Shown in pieces: positions 1 to 7,855 of a DNA stretch of 64,000 bases (its first letter is position 1; each line of letters starts with the position of its first letter). The stretch covers positions 1 to 64,000 of the forward strand of contig NZ_AZFO01000006.1 of NCBI RefSeq assembly GCF_001436305.1, in the 5' to 3' direction. The DNA is from Lactobacillus ultunensis DSM 16047 (GTDB lineage: Bacteria > Bacillota > Bacilli > Lactobacillales > Lactobacillaceae). The notes below the pieces were generated by a model that was not told the DNA's origin, did no database searches, and was given only the letters and a program-made list of their open reading frames with translations. A program made the position numbers and the translations under genes.

Positions 1-221
1 GACCAGAAGGCGTTAAGGCCGGTACCTTAAAGTTGGTTGGCACTCAAGTAGATAAGGTTCATGATGAGATGCTCAAGTTATTAGAAGATAAATCAGCTTA
101 CGATAAAATGGCTAATGCTAAAAACCCATATGGTGATGGTCATGCCAGCGATCGTATCATGGATGATGTTTATTACTACTTCCATAAAGATGAAGTAGCT
201 AAGCCAAAAGATTTTGAATAA
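1..221 (+). CDS. wecB: UDP-N-acetylglucosamine 2-epimerase, C-terminal end (partial)
   Basis: The last 72 codons of a gene that begins before the window; the reading frame runs from base 3. The family (WecB/MnaA, non-hydrolysing) interconverts UDP-GlcNAc and UDP-ManNAc for cell-wall polymers such as teichoic acid linkage units. The visible part has the typical family tail: a Gly-Thr-Leu-x-Leu-Val-Gly stretch, a long helix ending in a leucine pair, and the signature Asn-Pro-Tyr-Gly-Asp-Gly-x-Ala-Ser followed by Arg-Ile. The end is intact and is followed at once by a hairpin terminator. The gene is transcribed away from the eps operon and separated from it by IS debris, so co-regulation is not implied. 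The assignment rests only on the C-terminal motif. Confidence 0.8.
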   Translation, partial: PEGVKAGTLKLVGTQVDKVHDEMLKLLEDKSAYDKMANAKNPYGDGHASDRIMDDVYYYFHKDEVAKPKDFE

Positions 222-225
222 ACGG

Positions 226-246
226 AAAAGCGGCAATTCCGCTTTT
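226..246 (+). terminator. Rho-independent terminator after wecB
   Basis: An 8-bp perfect stem (AAAAGCGG with CCGCTTTT) around a 5-base loop starts five bases after the stop codon of the epimerase gene. The T-rich end suits termination on the plus strand. Confidence 0.75.
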
Positions 247-393
247 ATTAGCTTTATAATTTTTCCTGTTGATGACTTACCTATATGATAAGCTGTTAAC
301 AGTTTTTTTATTGTATCAAAAAAGAGGACATGGTCCCCATACAATGAAAAATCCGTTCCACCAAATATTTTATGTATAAACGAAGGTATTACT

Positions 394-1338
394 ATGTCCA
401 CTTACAATAATTCTATTAAATTTTCCCTTGATATTGAAGACCCTAACATAATTTTCGAAAATTATTTTTATCGCCTTGAATATGGCATCAAGCAGTGCTG
501 ATCCAGCCTGCTTGTCCGTACTGTGGCTCTGTCAGTTTGATTCACAACGAACGCTTGAAAACTGAACTGCCAATACCAACAGACCGGTAATTATCAGGCT
601 ATTTAAGCAAAGAGTATTGTGCCGAGCCTGCAATAAATGCTCAATGGCTCAGTCTCGGCTAACTGACAAATACTGCTGTATCTCCAATGCCTCTAAACTG
701 AAAATCTTAAGCGCACTAACAGAAGACCGCTCAATGACCAGCATTGCCAGAGAAAACAATGTTTCGGTCAATACCGTCCAAAGAGTGCTGGGCAACTGCT
801 CGCACCGTTTTATTGACAGCTACGAATATCTGCCGGCTCATTTAGCTTTTGATGAGTTCAAAGGGGTCGACCGACAGCTGCACTTTATCTGCTTGGATGG
901 CGACAATCATCAAGTCGTTCAGATTCTTAGAACCCGCTATAAAAAGACCCTGCTTAAGTATTTTGGTCGTTTTTCACCTCAAGCCAGAGCCAACGTCAAA
1001 ACGGTCACGATGGATCTCAACTTTTACTATCAGGACATTGTCAGAGCTTGTTTTCCTAATGCTCAAATTGTCATCGATCGCTTTCACATGATCCAAATGC
1101 TTACGCGCTCTTTCAACTCGCTAAGAGTTCAGGTAATGAAGACCTTTGATAAAAGATCCAGACAATATCAGCTACTCAAATCTCCTTGGAAATTATACTT
1201 GAAGAAGTACGATGACTTGGAAAAGGTTCATCCTCGCTACAACTGGCATTACAAAGACTGCTTGACACAAGCCCAAGTAGTCATGGAAGGCATCAGTGCC
1301 AATCCTGCCTTGGAGAACTCATATAACCTGATGCAAAA
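394..1338 (+). pseudogene. ISL3-family transposase, frameshifted and truncated
   Basis: Pieces of one ISL3-family DDE transposase lie in different frames. An N-terminal piece starts at the ATG at 394 and stops near 500. A zinc-ribbon piece (Cys-Pro-Tyr-Cys-Gly-Ser) follows, and then from about 600 a long piece with the second Cys pair, a helix-turn-helix and the DDE core (Asp-Glu-Phe-Lys near 850; Met-Asp-Leu and Asp-Arg-Phe-His near 1010-1085). The frame ends where the left end of an IS66 element begins at 1339. The last part of the family, with the final catalytic Glu (normally in a Gly-Pro-Val-Glu-Gly motif), is missing. At least two frameshifts plus the truncation make it non-functional. 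No intact ISL3 terminal repeat could be assigned. Confidence 0.8.
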
Positions 1339-1419
1339 GTAAGCGTCAAATAACCAAGTGTATCGCCCCTGGCTCCTCTTTCGGCTATGATTAACTCATC
1401 AATTAATGGAGGTAATCAT

Positions 1420-1596
1420 ATGCTCGAAAAACGACAGCCAATTGTGGCGCTTAATCACCCGGCAAGGCCAAAGATGAATCGGCCATCACGTAATAATCTA
1501 TTGCTCAGTTTGAAAAAGAACGATCTGGAACTGAACTTCTATAGCAGTTTAGATCCCGAAGTAATGAATAAGCTGCTTGAGAAGATCTTGCCATGA
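1420..1596 (+). CDS. tnpA: IS66 accessory protein, tnpA-like small frame
   Basis: A 58-residue basic protein in the first position of the IS66 element. The ATG at 1420 is chosen because a strong GGAGG lies seven bases upstream; an upstream ATG at 1387 has no such site. The product is rich in Lys, Arg and Asn and has no motif that I recognise. Its place before tnpB, with a four-base ATGA overlap, identifies it. In IS66 elements all three proteins are generally needed for transposition, and the exact role of the small one is not well defined. It is shorter than many TnpA proteins, so it may be a reduced form. Confidence 0.6.
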   Translation: MLEKRQPIVALNHPARPKMNRPSRNNLLLSLKKNDLELNFYSSLDPEVMNKLLEKILP

Positions 1597-2057
1597 TCAA
1601 TTTAAGTGACTTAGGTCGGGTCTATATCGTTTGTGGCAAAACTGATCTGCGCAAAGGTATTGATGGACTAGCAACCTTGGTTAAAGAACAATTTGAGCTT
1701 GATCCTTTTAGTGGCAGAGTCTTCCTCTTTTGCGGCGGACGCAAAGATCGCTTCAAAGCACTTTATTGGGACGGTCAAGGTTATTGGCTGCTTTATAAAC
1801 GTTTTGAAAACGGCACAATGAACTGGCCGCAAAATCAAAATGAGGTTCAAGCTTTGACTTCCCAGCAAGTCGACTGGTTGATGAAAGGCTTTGCAATCAC
1901 TCCACACGAAAGCGCGCAATTTCTACTGATGCTTGACATTGTGCGCTTTTTTAGCATAATTTTAACTAACAAATTTGGGAGGAAGCAAAACCATGTCAGA
2001 AGAAACTTTAGAAAAGATTATTGCTCAACAAGCAGCCACCATTCAAAACCTAACTGA
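1593..2057 (+). CDS. tnpB: IS66 Orf2-like protein TnpB
   Basis: Typical IS66 TnpB. It opens with the Tyr-Ile-Val-Cys-Gly-Lys-Thr-Asp-Leu-Arg-Lys-Gly-Ile-Asp-Gly signature, has the Arg-Lys-Asp-Arg-Phe-Lys-Ala-Leu-Tyr-Trp-Asp core, and a Trp-Leu-Met-Lys-Gly-Phe near the end. The start overlaps the tnpA stop as ATGA, which implies translational coupling. The family is usually about 115-120 residues; this frame runs to 154 and its last 30 or so residues overlap the tnpC start at 1993 in another frame. That tail looks unlike the family, so a small frameshift near 1920-1940 is possible. TnpB is an accessory transposition protein. Confidence 0.75.
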   Translation: MINLSDLGRVYIVCGKTDLRKGIDGLATLVKEQFELDPFSGRVFLFCGGRKDRFKALYWDGQGYWLLYKRFENGTMNWPQNQNEVQALTSQQVDWLMKGFAITPHESAQFLLMLDIVRFFSIILTNKFGRKQNHVRRNFRKDYCSTSSHHSKPN

Positions 2058-3478
2058 TGAGATTAAGCTCCTCCGTGAACAAATAGCTTATTTAACGCAA
2101 AAGCGTTACGGCAAGTCATCAGAGCAGATGCCTCCGAATGGTCAAACAAGTCTGTTTGATGAAGAAGAACCGCAAGCAGATGACGATGGAGACTATCCCC
2201 GACGACATTAAAACTGTTACTTATCAAAGACATACTCATAAAAGACAGCGGGCTAAATTACTGGCCGCTTTCCCGGCTGAAGAGGTTCATCATGAATTGA
2301 CTGATCGCAGCTGTCCTGACTGTCATCACAAACTGACTGAAATCGGCTCATATACAATTCGGCAGGAATTATTGTTTATTCCAGCACAGATTAAACGGCT
2401 CGACCATATCCAGCATGCTTACAAGTGCCAATATTGTAGCCAAAGAAATCTTAGTGATAAAATCATTAAAGCCGAAGTACCTAAAGCCCCTTTGAATCAC
2501 AGCTTGGGTTCAGCTTCTTTAGTCGCTCATGCTTTATACCAAAAGTATGAAATGAAAGTGCCGGATTACCGCCAAGAAAGCTATTGGCGGAAAATGGGAC
2601 TTGAAATTTCAAGACAGCACTTGAACAATTGGGGCTTGAAATGTACCGAGTACTACTTCAAGCCAATGTATGACTTGCTTAAAAGCAAGCTGCTAACTCA
2701 ACCTGTCTTGCATGCCGAGGAAACCTACTATACCGTGCTGGAAAGTGAAACAGCCAAAACCTACTATTGGGTTTTCTTATCTAGCAAACATGATAAACAG
2801 GGAATCACGCTGTATCATCATGATCCGCACCGCAGCGGGCAAGTGGCACTTGATTTTTTAGGTAAGTACAATGGTTACTTGCATTGCGATATGTGGCAAG
2901 CTTACCAACAATTGCCTAACGCCACTTTGGTTGGCTGCTGGGCTCATGTCAGAAGGAAGTTCTTTGAAGCCGTGCCACAAAATGCTTCAGACAAGTCTTG
3001 TGCTAAACAAGGCTGGCAACGTTGCACGCAAATGTTCCGCTTAGAGAAAGAATGGGAAAAGCTAACTAATGAAGAACGCTATCGAGTTCGTCAAGAACGG
3101 CTCAAGCCACTGATGAAAGAATTCTTCACTTGGTGTAGAGAGCAGGAAGTTTCGGTATTGCCTGGTTCTAAATTGGGTCGTGCCATCAACTATGCTTTGA
3201 AACATCAAGAAACCTTTGAACATGTGCTGCTTGATGGCCGTCTAGAACTGTCTAACAATAAAGCCGAACGAGCCGTCAAGTCGCTCGTAATGGGGCGCAA
3301 AAACTGGCTTTTCTCTCAGAGCTTTACCGGTGCGCAGACTAGTGGCGCCATTTTAAGTCTGATCGAAACAGCCAAAAGACATGGATTAGATCCAGAAAAA
3401 TATTTAAATTACTTGCTTCAGAAGCTGCCAAATGAGGAATTTTTAAACTCAACGACACTTGAGGCTTATTTGCTATAG
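1993..3478 (+). pseudogene. tnpC: IS66 transposase TnpC, frameshifted, with altered first catalytic acid
   Basis: The DDE transposase of the IS66 element. The N-terminal part starts at the ATG at 1993 after a GGGAGG site. It has the leucine-rich coiled helix and the Lys-Arg-Tyr-Gly-Lys-Ser-Ser-Glu motif, then hits a stop at 2211. The rest (zinc-finger Cys-Pro-Asp-Cys, DDE core, C-terminal domain) continues in another frame that joins near 2185-2200, so one indel separates the halves. The second catalytic Asp (His-Cys-Asp-Met-Trp) and the last Glu (Asn-Asn-Lys-Ala-Glu-Arg) are present. At the first position, where the family has His-Ala-Asp-Glu-Thr, this copy reads His-Ala-Glu-Glu-Thr. Frameshift plus Asp-to-Glu change suggests an inactive enzyme; programmed frameshifting is a less likely alternative. 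Confidence 0.8.
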
Positions 3479-3609
3479 CAAGAAAGAATCCAAAAGATCT
3501 GTAAATAAGGCAATTCAAAAAAGGTCATCTAAAGAGATGGCCTTTTTTGATAACCTATGACTGCACACAAGTGAGCGCTTTTCAATACACTCAGTTATTT
3601 GACGCTTAC

Positions 3610-3645
3610 CTTGATTCTACTCCTTATCAACAGGATTTCTTATAG
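3610..3645 (+). pseudogene. Possible C-terminal scrap of the ISL3 transposase
   Basis: Directly after the right end of IS66 a frame reads Leu-Asp-Ser-Thr-Pro-Tyr-Gln-Gln-Asp-Phe-Leu and stops. This fits the last residues of the interrupted ISL3 transposase. If so, roughly the last hundred codons between 1338 and this point have been lost. The match is short and from memory of the family. Confidence 0.35.
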
Positions 3646-3692
3646 AATGTCAATCATTATTATAGAGAAAAAAGAGTATACTAAACATAACC

Positions 3693-3712
3693 CCAAAAGA
3701 CTAGTCTTTTGG
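3693..3712. repeat. Perfect 20-bp palindrome, terminator-like
   Basis: The palindrome CCAAAAGACTAGTCTTTTGG is followed by CAGTTTTT on the plus strand. It lies between the ISL3 scrap and the 3' end of the IS110 gene. It could terminate plus-strand transcription coming from the IS66 element or be part of an IS end. No gene starts here. Confidence 0.5.
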
Positions 3713-3745
3713 CAGTTTTTCACTTATTGAGTGCTAAATATTTTA

Positions 3746-4948
3746 TTACTGAATTGCCTTAGAATAATTATAAAATTGATGTGTGTGGACCAAATTTATA
3801 ATAGTGCGATTCAAATGATTAGCACATGCTATTAAAGCTACCTTGTCATGCTTATTGAAAGGTGGCTTTTTTAGTTTGTAATAATAATCAATTAAATGAT
3901 TTTTAATTTTGCCCTGATTTCGTAACATGCTTCGAATCATATCTGTTTCAACGGCTCTACCTTGACTATTACCTCTACGATTGATCGTATCGCCTTTAAG
4001 ATATTTACCAGACTGATATATATCTATTTAGATCTAACCCCAAAAAAGCATTGAGCTGCTTATAATTATCAAAGCGAGCAAGATCACCAGTAAAACCGAG
4101 TAATAGAGCACTATTTAATTGCCCAGCTCCTGGAATACTAGAAATAATTTTAAAATTATTCAGGGAAACAGCTATCTTAATTAATCTGTTTTGAATATAC
4201 GTTATTTCTTTATTATAATTTTCTACCTCATTACAATATTCTGAAATAACTTCAATTTCTAAAGAATCTGCTGGAACGGCAGGATAAGAATTTTTAGCTG
4301 CCAACCAAACTTGAGCACAATAATTTTGAATTACATCTTTGTGTATTCGTCTACTTACAGATTGGTAAACTCTATCGGTCATTTCTTTAAGAGTTAGCCC
4401 TACCAAAAAATCAGGATGACAATACATCCTAAATATTTGAAGAGCTAAAACCGCATAAGCATTTTTGAAAATTTTAACTCTGGAAAAGTAAGCTCTAAAC
4501 TGGAGCGAAGAAAATTGAGTATTCTGGTTCTACATTTAATTAATTGCTTATATCTCAAGGATAAAATCCGTAAAGATTCATAGGGCGAAGTAGATCGTTT
4601 ATTACAATGTTTCTTTATTTCTGTTAATTGTGTTGCACCTAATAAGGCCAATTTAAATGAATCGTTCCTATCAGTTTTATTTCTTCTCAAAGAGGCCATT
4701 CTTAATTTTGCTTCTAAAGGATTTAATTCATAAAACTTAACCTTCTTACTTTTTAGATAAGTAGTAAGCTGGGCTGAATAAACACCTGTAGTTTCAAATA
4801 TTATTATCGTATTGGACTTAATATACGAATTTAATATTTGAAAGCCACTCTTATTATGTTTAAATTTAAAAACTATTTTTTCCGCTTCTTCTGTTATCAA
4901 AGTTGCATGACTTTCACCTTGACTAACATCAATTCCAATAATATTCAC
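3746..4948 (-). pseudogene. IS110-family transposase with two frameshifts
   Basis: Three consecutive pieces make one DEDD transposase of about 400 residues. Piece one (4948-4445) starts Met-Asn-Ile-Ile-Gly-Ile-Asp-Val-Ser and has the RuvC-like acids: Asp of Gly-Ile-Asp-Val, Glu of Phe-Glu-Thr-Thr-Gly, and Asp of Lys-Thr-Asp-Arg-Asn-Asp. Piece two (about 4445-4005) has the Transposase_20 region with Ile-Pro-Gly-Ala-Gly and Phe-Leu-Gly-Leu-Asp. Piece three (about 4004-3746) starts near the Gln-Ser-Gly motif that holds the catalytic serine of the family and runs to the end. The first shift is near 4440 and the second, a small insertion in a TA run, near 4015. Ends and start are otherwise complete, so the decay looks recent. 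Confidence 0.85.
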
Positions 4949-5130
4949 TTAATCACCTCATTTTAATCAATTGAGGTAAATATTTATTTTCAGCTCCATT
5001 TCTCGATTATACGATCTCTAAGATCCTCACCCTTAATCTAGTTTAATTGAAAATAAATATTTATGGGCCCGTTTGACAATCGAATTTAATATTCCATCCT
5101 GTTGTCGACCTCACCCTCAATCTAAATATA
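4949..5130 (-). ncRNA. Non-coding IS110 leader with strong structure; candidate bridge RNA region
   Basis: This gene-free stretch lies upstream of the IS110 start codon. It has a perfect 16-bp inverted repeat (4977-4992 with 5048-5063) around a 55-base loop. It also has two near-identical 16-base direct repeats, CCTCACCCTTAATCTA at 5025-5040 and CCTCACCCTCAATCTA at 5109-5124, one base apart in sequence. In the IS110 group the region upstream of the transposase gene is known to encode a structured bridge RNA that pairs with target and donor DNA. Position and structure fit, but no homology to a known bridge RNA was tested and the element ends were not located. Confidence 0.4.
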
Positions 5131-5136
5131 AGAAAA

Positions 5137-5174
5137 AAGGCAGATAAAAACATCGTCATGTTTCTATCTACCTT
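5137..5174 (-). terminator. Terminator of the eps operon
   Basis: An imperfect stem of about 17 bp (AAGG...ACAT against ATGT...CCTT, four-base loop) is followed on the minus strand by a T-run. It lies about 180 bases past the last eps gene, beyond the IS66 scar, so the operon transcript probably runs through the scar before stopping here. Confidence 0.6.
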
Positions 5175-5184
5175 TATACTTTAG

Positions 5185-5208
5185 GGTGCTTGACAAAGAA
5201 CCCTTTTC
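5185..5208. repeat. Short inverted repeat resembling an IS terminus
   Basis: The bases AGGGT and ACCCT flank a GCTTGACAAAGA core. This kind of sequence is common at IS ends in lactobacilli, but I cannot assign it to a family. It sits between the eps terminator and the IS66 scar. Confidence 0.25.
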
Positions 5209-5224
5209 TCCTTATAAATAGTAC

Positions 5225-5341
5225 GTAAGCGTCAAGTGTTGTTGAGTTTAAAAATCTTTTATTTGGTAATTTCTAAAGCAAGTAATTCAGGTGATTTTCT
5301 GGGTCTAAGTCACGTTTTTTACGTTTCACTGTATCTAGAAT
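5225..5341 (-). pseudogene. Scar of an IS66 tnpC gene (C-terminal codons only)
   Basis: Read on the minus strand, this stretch gives Lys-Arg-Asp-Leu-Asp-Pro-Glu-Asn-His-Leu-Asn-Tyr-Leu-Leu, a stop, then Lys-Leu-Pro-Asn and Phe-Leu-Asn-Ser-Thr-Thr-Leu-Asp-Ala-Tyr. This is a clear diverged copy of the TnpC end at about 3360-3475 (Lys-Arg-His-Gly-Leu-Asp-Pro-Glu-Lys-Tyr-Leu-Asn-Tyr-Leu-Leu). It carries an internal stop and no other part of the element. It shows that an older IS66 copy once bordered the eps operon. Confidence 0.75.
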
Positions 5342-5349
5342 TAGAGATA

Positions 5350-6609
5350 CTAATCATTTACAACTTCAATTTTCTTTACAGATCGTATCAATAAAATATC
5401 TAACAATAATTCTGAAGCAAGTGGAGCCCACGCAGCTCCACTACCGCCCCAAATTTTAATAAAAATTAAGTTAAATATTATCGTAGCAACAACACTTATC
5501 ATAAAACATAAACTATACTGTTTATCATGACCGCTACCTAATAATATTTGAACTCCCCAAAAGTTATTATCTATTGATACAAAGAGCCATAATAACAAAG
5601 GAATCAACCAATATGACTTAGTAGCGTAATTAATTCCAAACGCTATTTTAACTATTTGATATGAAAAAAGTGAAAATATTATTGTAGGAATTAAAAATAG
5701 TACTAACAATCGTTTTCTCACTTTAAGAACAAACTTTTTTCCCTGTAAAAAGGAAATTTTCATTTTTTTACTTACAACTGGAAATAAAATAGTACTAATC
5801 GGATTCCACATCAAAATTAATGTATTAGGAATTTTTTGTATGGCGGAAAAAATCCCAACAGTAGATGAAGTATCAAAAAAAGTTAGGAAAGTTACTCCAA
5901 TTGCTCCAAACACCTTTGAAGTAAACTGAGTAGTAAAAATATACCATCCATTTTTTAATTCAGAAAATATTTCAGTGTAGTTAACCTTTACAAAGCTAAT
6001 ATTGTATTTTCGCTTGGCTATTCCCAATCCCAAAAGGTTACTAATTAAAGGAGCTATTGCATACAAATAACAATATATTAATAAATCATCTATTCCTTTT
6101 ACATAACAAAAAATCAAAATCATTGTTATTGTTCTAGCTATTATATTAGTTATAGCAATATATTTCATATCTTCAAGGCCTTGAAATAACCAATTTTCTT
6201 GAATTGTTGTAGCAAGCAGCATAATCATAAGCATCCAATAACTTAAAATTTGAATAAAATCAGGATGCCAAAAATATAAATATATAATCGAAAAAATGAT
6301 ACAAGCTGCAAGTAATAGCAATCTAGCATATAAAATTGTAGAAAATAGCTTATTGATATTTTTTTTATTTCTTTTGATTGCAATCTCTCTAGTAGCCGAC
6401 ATTGCAAATCCATACTCTACTATAACCTGTAGATAACTAACTAAATTAAATGAAGCAGAAAAAACACCATATTTAGAAGTTCCCAAAATTCTCGTTACAT
6501 ATGGAAGGGTTACTAATGGAATTACCGTATTAAACAATTGCAATAGGTACATCCATATTCCATTATTCACAGTTTTACTTTTAAGCTTATTCTTAATTGA
6601 TTTCAGCAT
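5350..6609 (-). CDS. wzx: Polysaccharide flippase Wzx (oligosaccharide repeat-unit exporter)
   Basis: A 419-residue membrane protein of the MOP/PST superfamily with about 12-14 hydrophobic segments. The N-terminus has the typical Asn-Gly-Ile-Trp-Met-Tyr-Leu-Leu-Gln and Leu-Pro-Tyr-Val-Thr-Arg-Ile-Leu-Gly pattern of Wzx and RfbX proteins, followed by Lys-Tyr-Gly-Val-Phe. It should flip the undecaprenyl-linked repeat unit across the membrane before polymerisation. It is the last gene of the eps operon and its start follows the wzy stop by only one base (RBS within wzy). Base composition is more AT-rich than the flanking housekeeping genes, as is usual for the variable part of eps clusters. Confidence 0.85.
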   Translation of the reverse strand: MLKSIKNKLKSKTVNNGIWMYLLQLFNTVIPLVTLPYVTRILGTSKYGVFSASFNLVSYLQVIVEYGFAMSATREIAIKRNKKNINKLFSTILYARLLLLAACIIFSIIYLYFWHPDFIQILSYWMLMIMLLATTIQENWLFQGLEDMKYIAITNIIARTITMILIFCYVKGIDDLLIYCYLYAIAPLISNLLGLGIAKRKYNISFVKVNYTEIFSELKNGWYIFTTQFTSKVFGAIGVTFLTFFDTSSTVGIFSAIQKIPNTLILMWNPISTILFPVVSKKMKISFLQGKKFVLKVRKRLLVLFLIPTIIFSLFSYQIVKIAFGINYATKSYWLIPLLLWLFVSIDNNFWGVQILLGSGHDKQYSLCFMISVVATIIFNLIFIKIWGGSGAAWAPLASELLLDILLIRSVKKIEVVND

Positions 6610-6610
6610 T

Positions 6611-7852
6611 CTAACCCCTCAATGTATTAGCAGAATATAATACTAAAGAAATAAAAAACGGCATTATTGTTATGTAATCCATCCAGTAATAATTATAGAG
6701 AACCATGCCTAATGTCATATAAAAAGTTAACCCAATCTGGCAAAAAATCATATTATCAGTTATTAATTTGTTTCTTATTACTTTTACTCCGACAATTAAG
6801 CCTTTGATAAATGGAAATAAATATATAAAAGATCCTATTATTCCAAACTCAACTAAATTCATAAAAAAGCCATAGTCTACCACATAAAAAGTATAATACG
6901 TAAGTTTTATTTGATCAGGTAAAAATCCTGTTCCTAATAAGACATTAGAATTTCTCCATAATCCATAAAAATACTCTATTCCATTTAACCGAGCGGCGGT
7001 CGAGCCACCATACATTGAATCAGTTGTCGAGAACGACTGAAGAAGTCCTACAATATTATCATAATAAGACATTATGATGGCAAATAATAATAACAACAGT
7101 AACAAGTAATTTAAAACTTTATTTTTTGAGAATTTATTTTTAACGTAGATTAAAAATAAGACAGTGAATATACCTATAACAGCTTGCATTCTAGATTGGT
7201 AAACAATTGTTGTATACATAAACCAAAGCACTAAAAACAAGCCATACAATATTTTATCTTTTTTAAGATCACTATTTAAGACTTTAACTGTCGAATAAAC
7301 TATTAACAAATTATCTAAAAAAGTACCTGATAGTCTTGATAAATTCAAATTCCCCAGTTGTCTAGTCCATGCAGTTCCAGACTGCCCTGAAAAATATCCT
7401 GGTGCTATGTTTATTCCTTTAAAATTAAACATAAACCACACTACTATTCTAAAAAACAAATAGATATATCCTATAATTACTACTTGTTTTAAAAAATCTC
7501 GTTTATCTTTTTTTAATACTTCTAATATTGGATAAGTTAATAACAGCAAAAATACACCATTATATCTTTGAACAGCTTCTTTTACAGATAATTCAGGCAT
7601 AAATTGTTGTATACATCTAAAAAGCTGGATAAAAAAAAGTACAATTATCAAAGTTAAATACAATACATACTCGCTATTCATTTTTATATGATGTTTATTT
7701 AACAAAAAGACAAAAAAAGTAGCTATCGAAATAATAGAAGATAGATACAACCACGTAATAGATTTATTATAGTTTATATTTAGAATTCCTAAATTAAGTA
7801 TTACCACTAATAGAACTATTAATTTATATACTTTTAAACAGCTTATTTTCAT
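6611..7852 (-). CDS. wzy: Polysaccharide polymerase Wzy (putative)
   Basis: A 413-residue protein with about 10-12 predicted membrane segments and one larger loop (around residues 250-300, with Gly-Gly-Ser-Thr-Ala-Ala-Arg). This is the layout of Wzy polymerases, which join repeat units on the outer face of the membrane. Wzy proteins share little sequence, so the call rests on topology, on the neighbouring wzx, and on the cluster having no other polymerase candidate. The Arg in the Ala-Ala-Arg-Leu stretch after a Thr resembles the substrate-binding loop of O-antigen polymerases. Very AT-rich. Confidence 0.7.
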   Translation of the reverse strand: MKISCLKVYKLIVLLVVILNLGILNINYNKSITWLYLSSIISIATFFVFLLNKHHIKMNSEYVLYLTLIIVLFFIQLFRCIQQFMPELSVKEAVQRYNGVFLLLLTYPILEVLKKDKRDFLKQVVIIGYIYLFFRIVVWFMFNFKGINIAPGYFSGQSGTAWTRQLGNLNLSRLSGTFLDNLLIVYSTVKVLNSDLKKDKILYGLFLVLWFMYTTIVYQSRMQAVIGIFTVLFLIYVKNKFSKNKVLNYLLLLLLLFAIIMSYYDNIVGLLQSFSTTDSMYGGSTAARLNGIEYFYGLWRNSNVLLGTGFLPDQIKLTYYTFYVVDYGFFMNLVEFGIIGSFIYLFPFIKGLIVGVKVIRNKLITDNMIFCQIGLTFYMTLGMVLYNYYWMDYITIMPFFISLVLYSANTLRG

Positions 7853-7855
7853 TAT

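Larger units (their letters stand above)
1339..3609 (+). mobile_element. IS66-family insertion sequence with terminal inverted repeats
   Basis: The left end reads GTAAGCGTCAAATAAC at 1339-1354 and its exact reverse complement lies at 3594-3609. The match continues for about nine more bases with two mismatches. Inside are the three genes of the IS66 family in order: a short tnpA-like frame, tnpB and tnpC. The element interrupts an ISL3 transposase. The eight bases on each side (1331-1338 and 3610-3617) do not match, so the 8-bp target duplication usual for IS66 is absent. Together with the missing ISL3 part this suggests a deletion next to one end or recombination between copies. The tnpC frame is broken, so the copy probably cannot move by itself. 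Confidence 0.88.

Noticed and set aside
2138-2211. Programmed frameshift in IS66 tnpC
   Set aside because: No slippery heptamer with a following stem is evident at the junction near 2190, and the catalytic change points to decay; not excluded.
3693-3712. The 20-bp palindrome as an ISL3 or IS110 terminus
   Set aside because: It has no partner copy at the other side of either element; terminator is the simpler reading.
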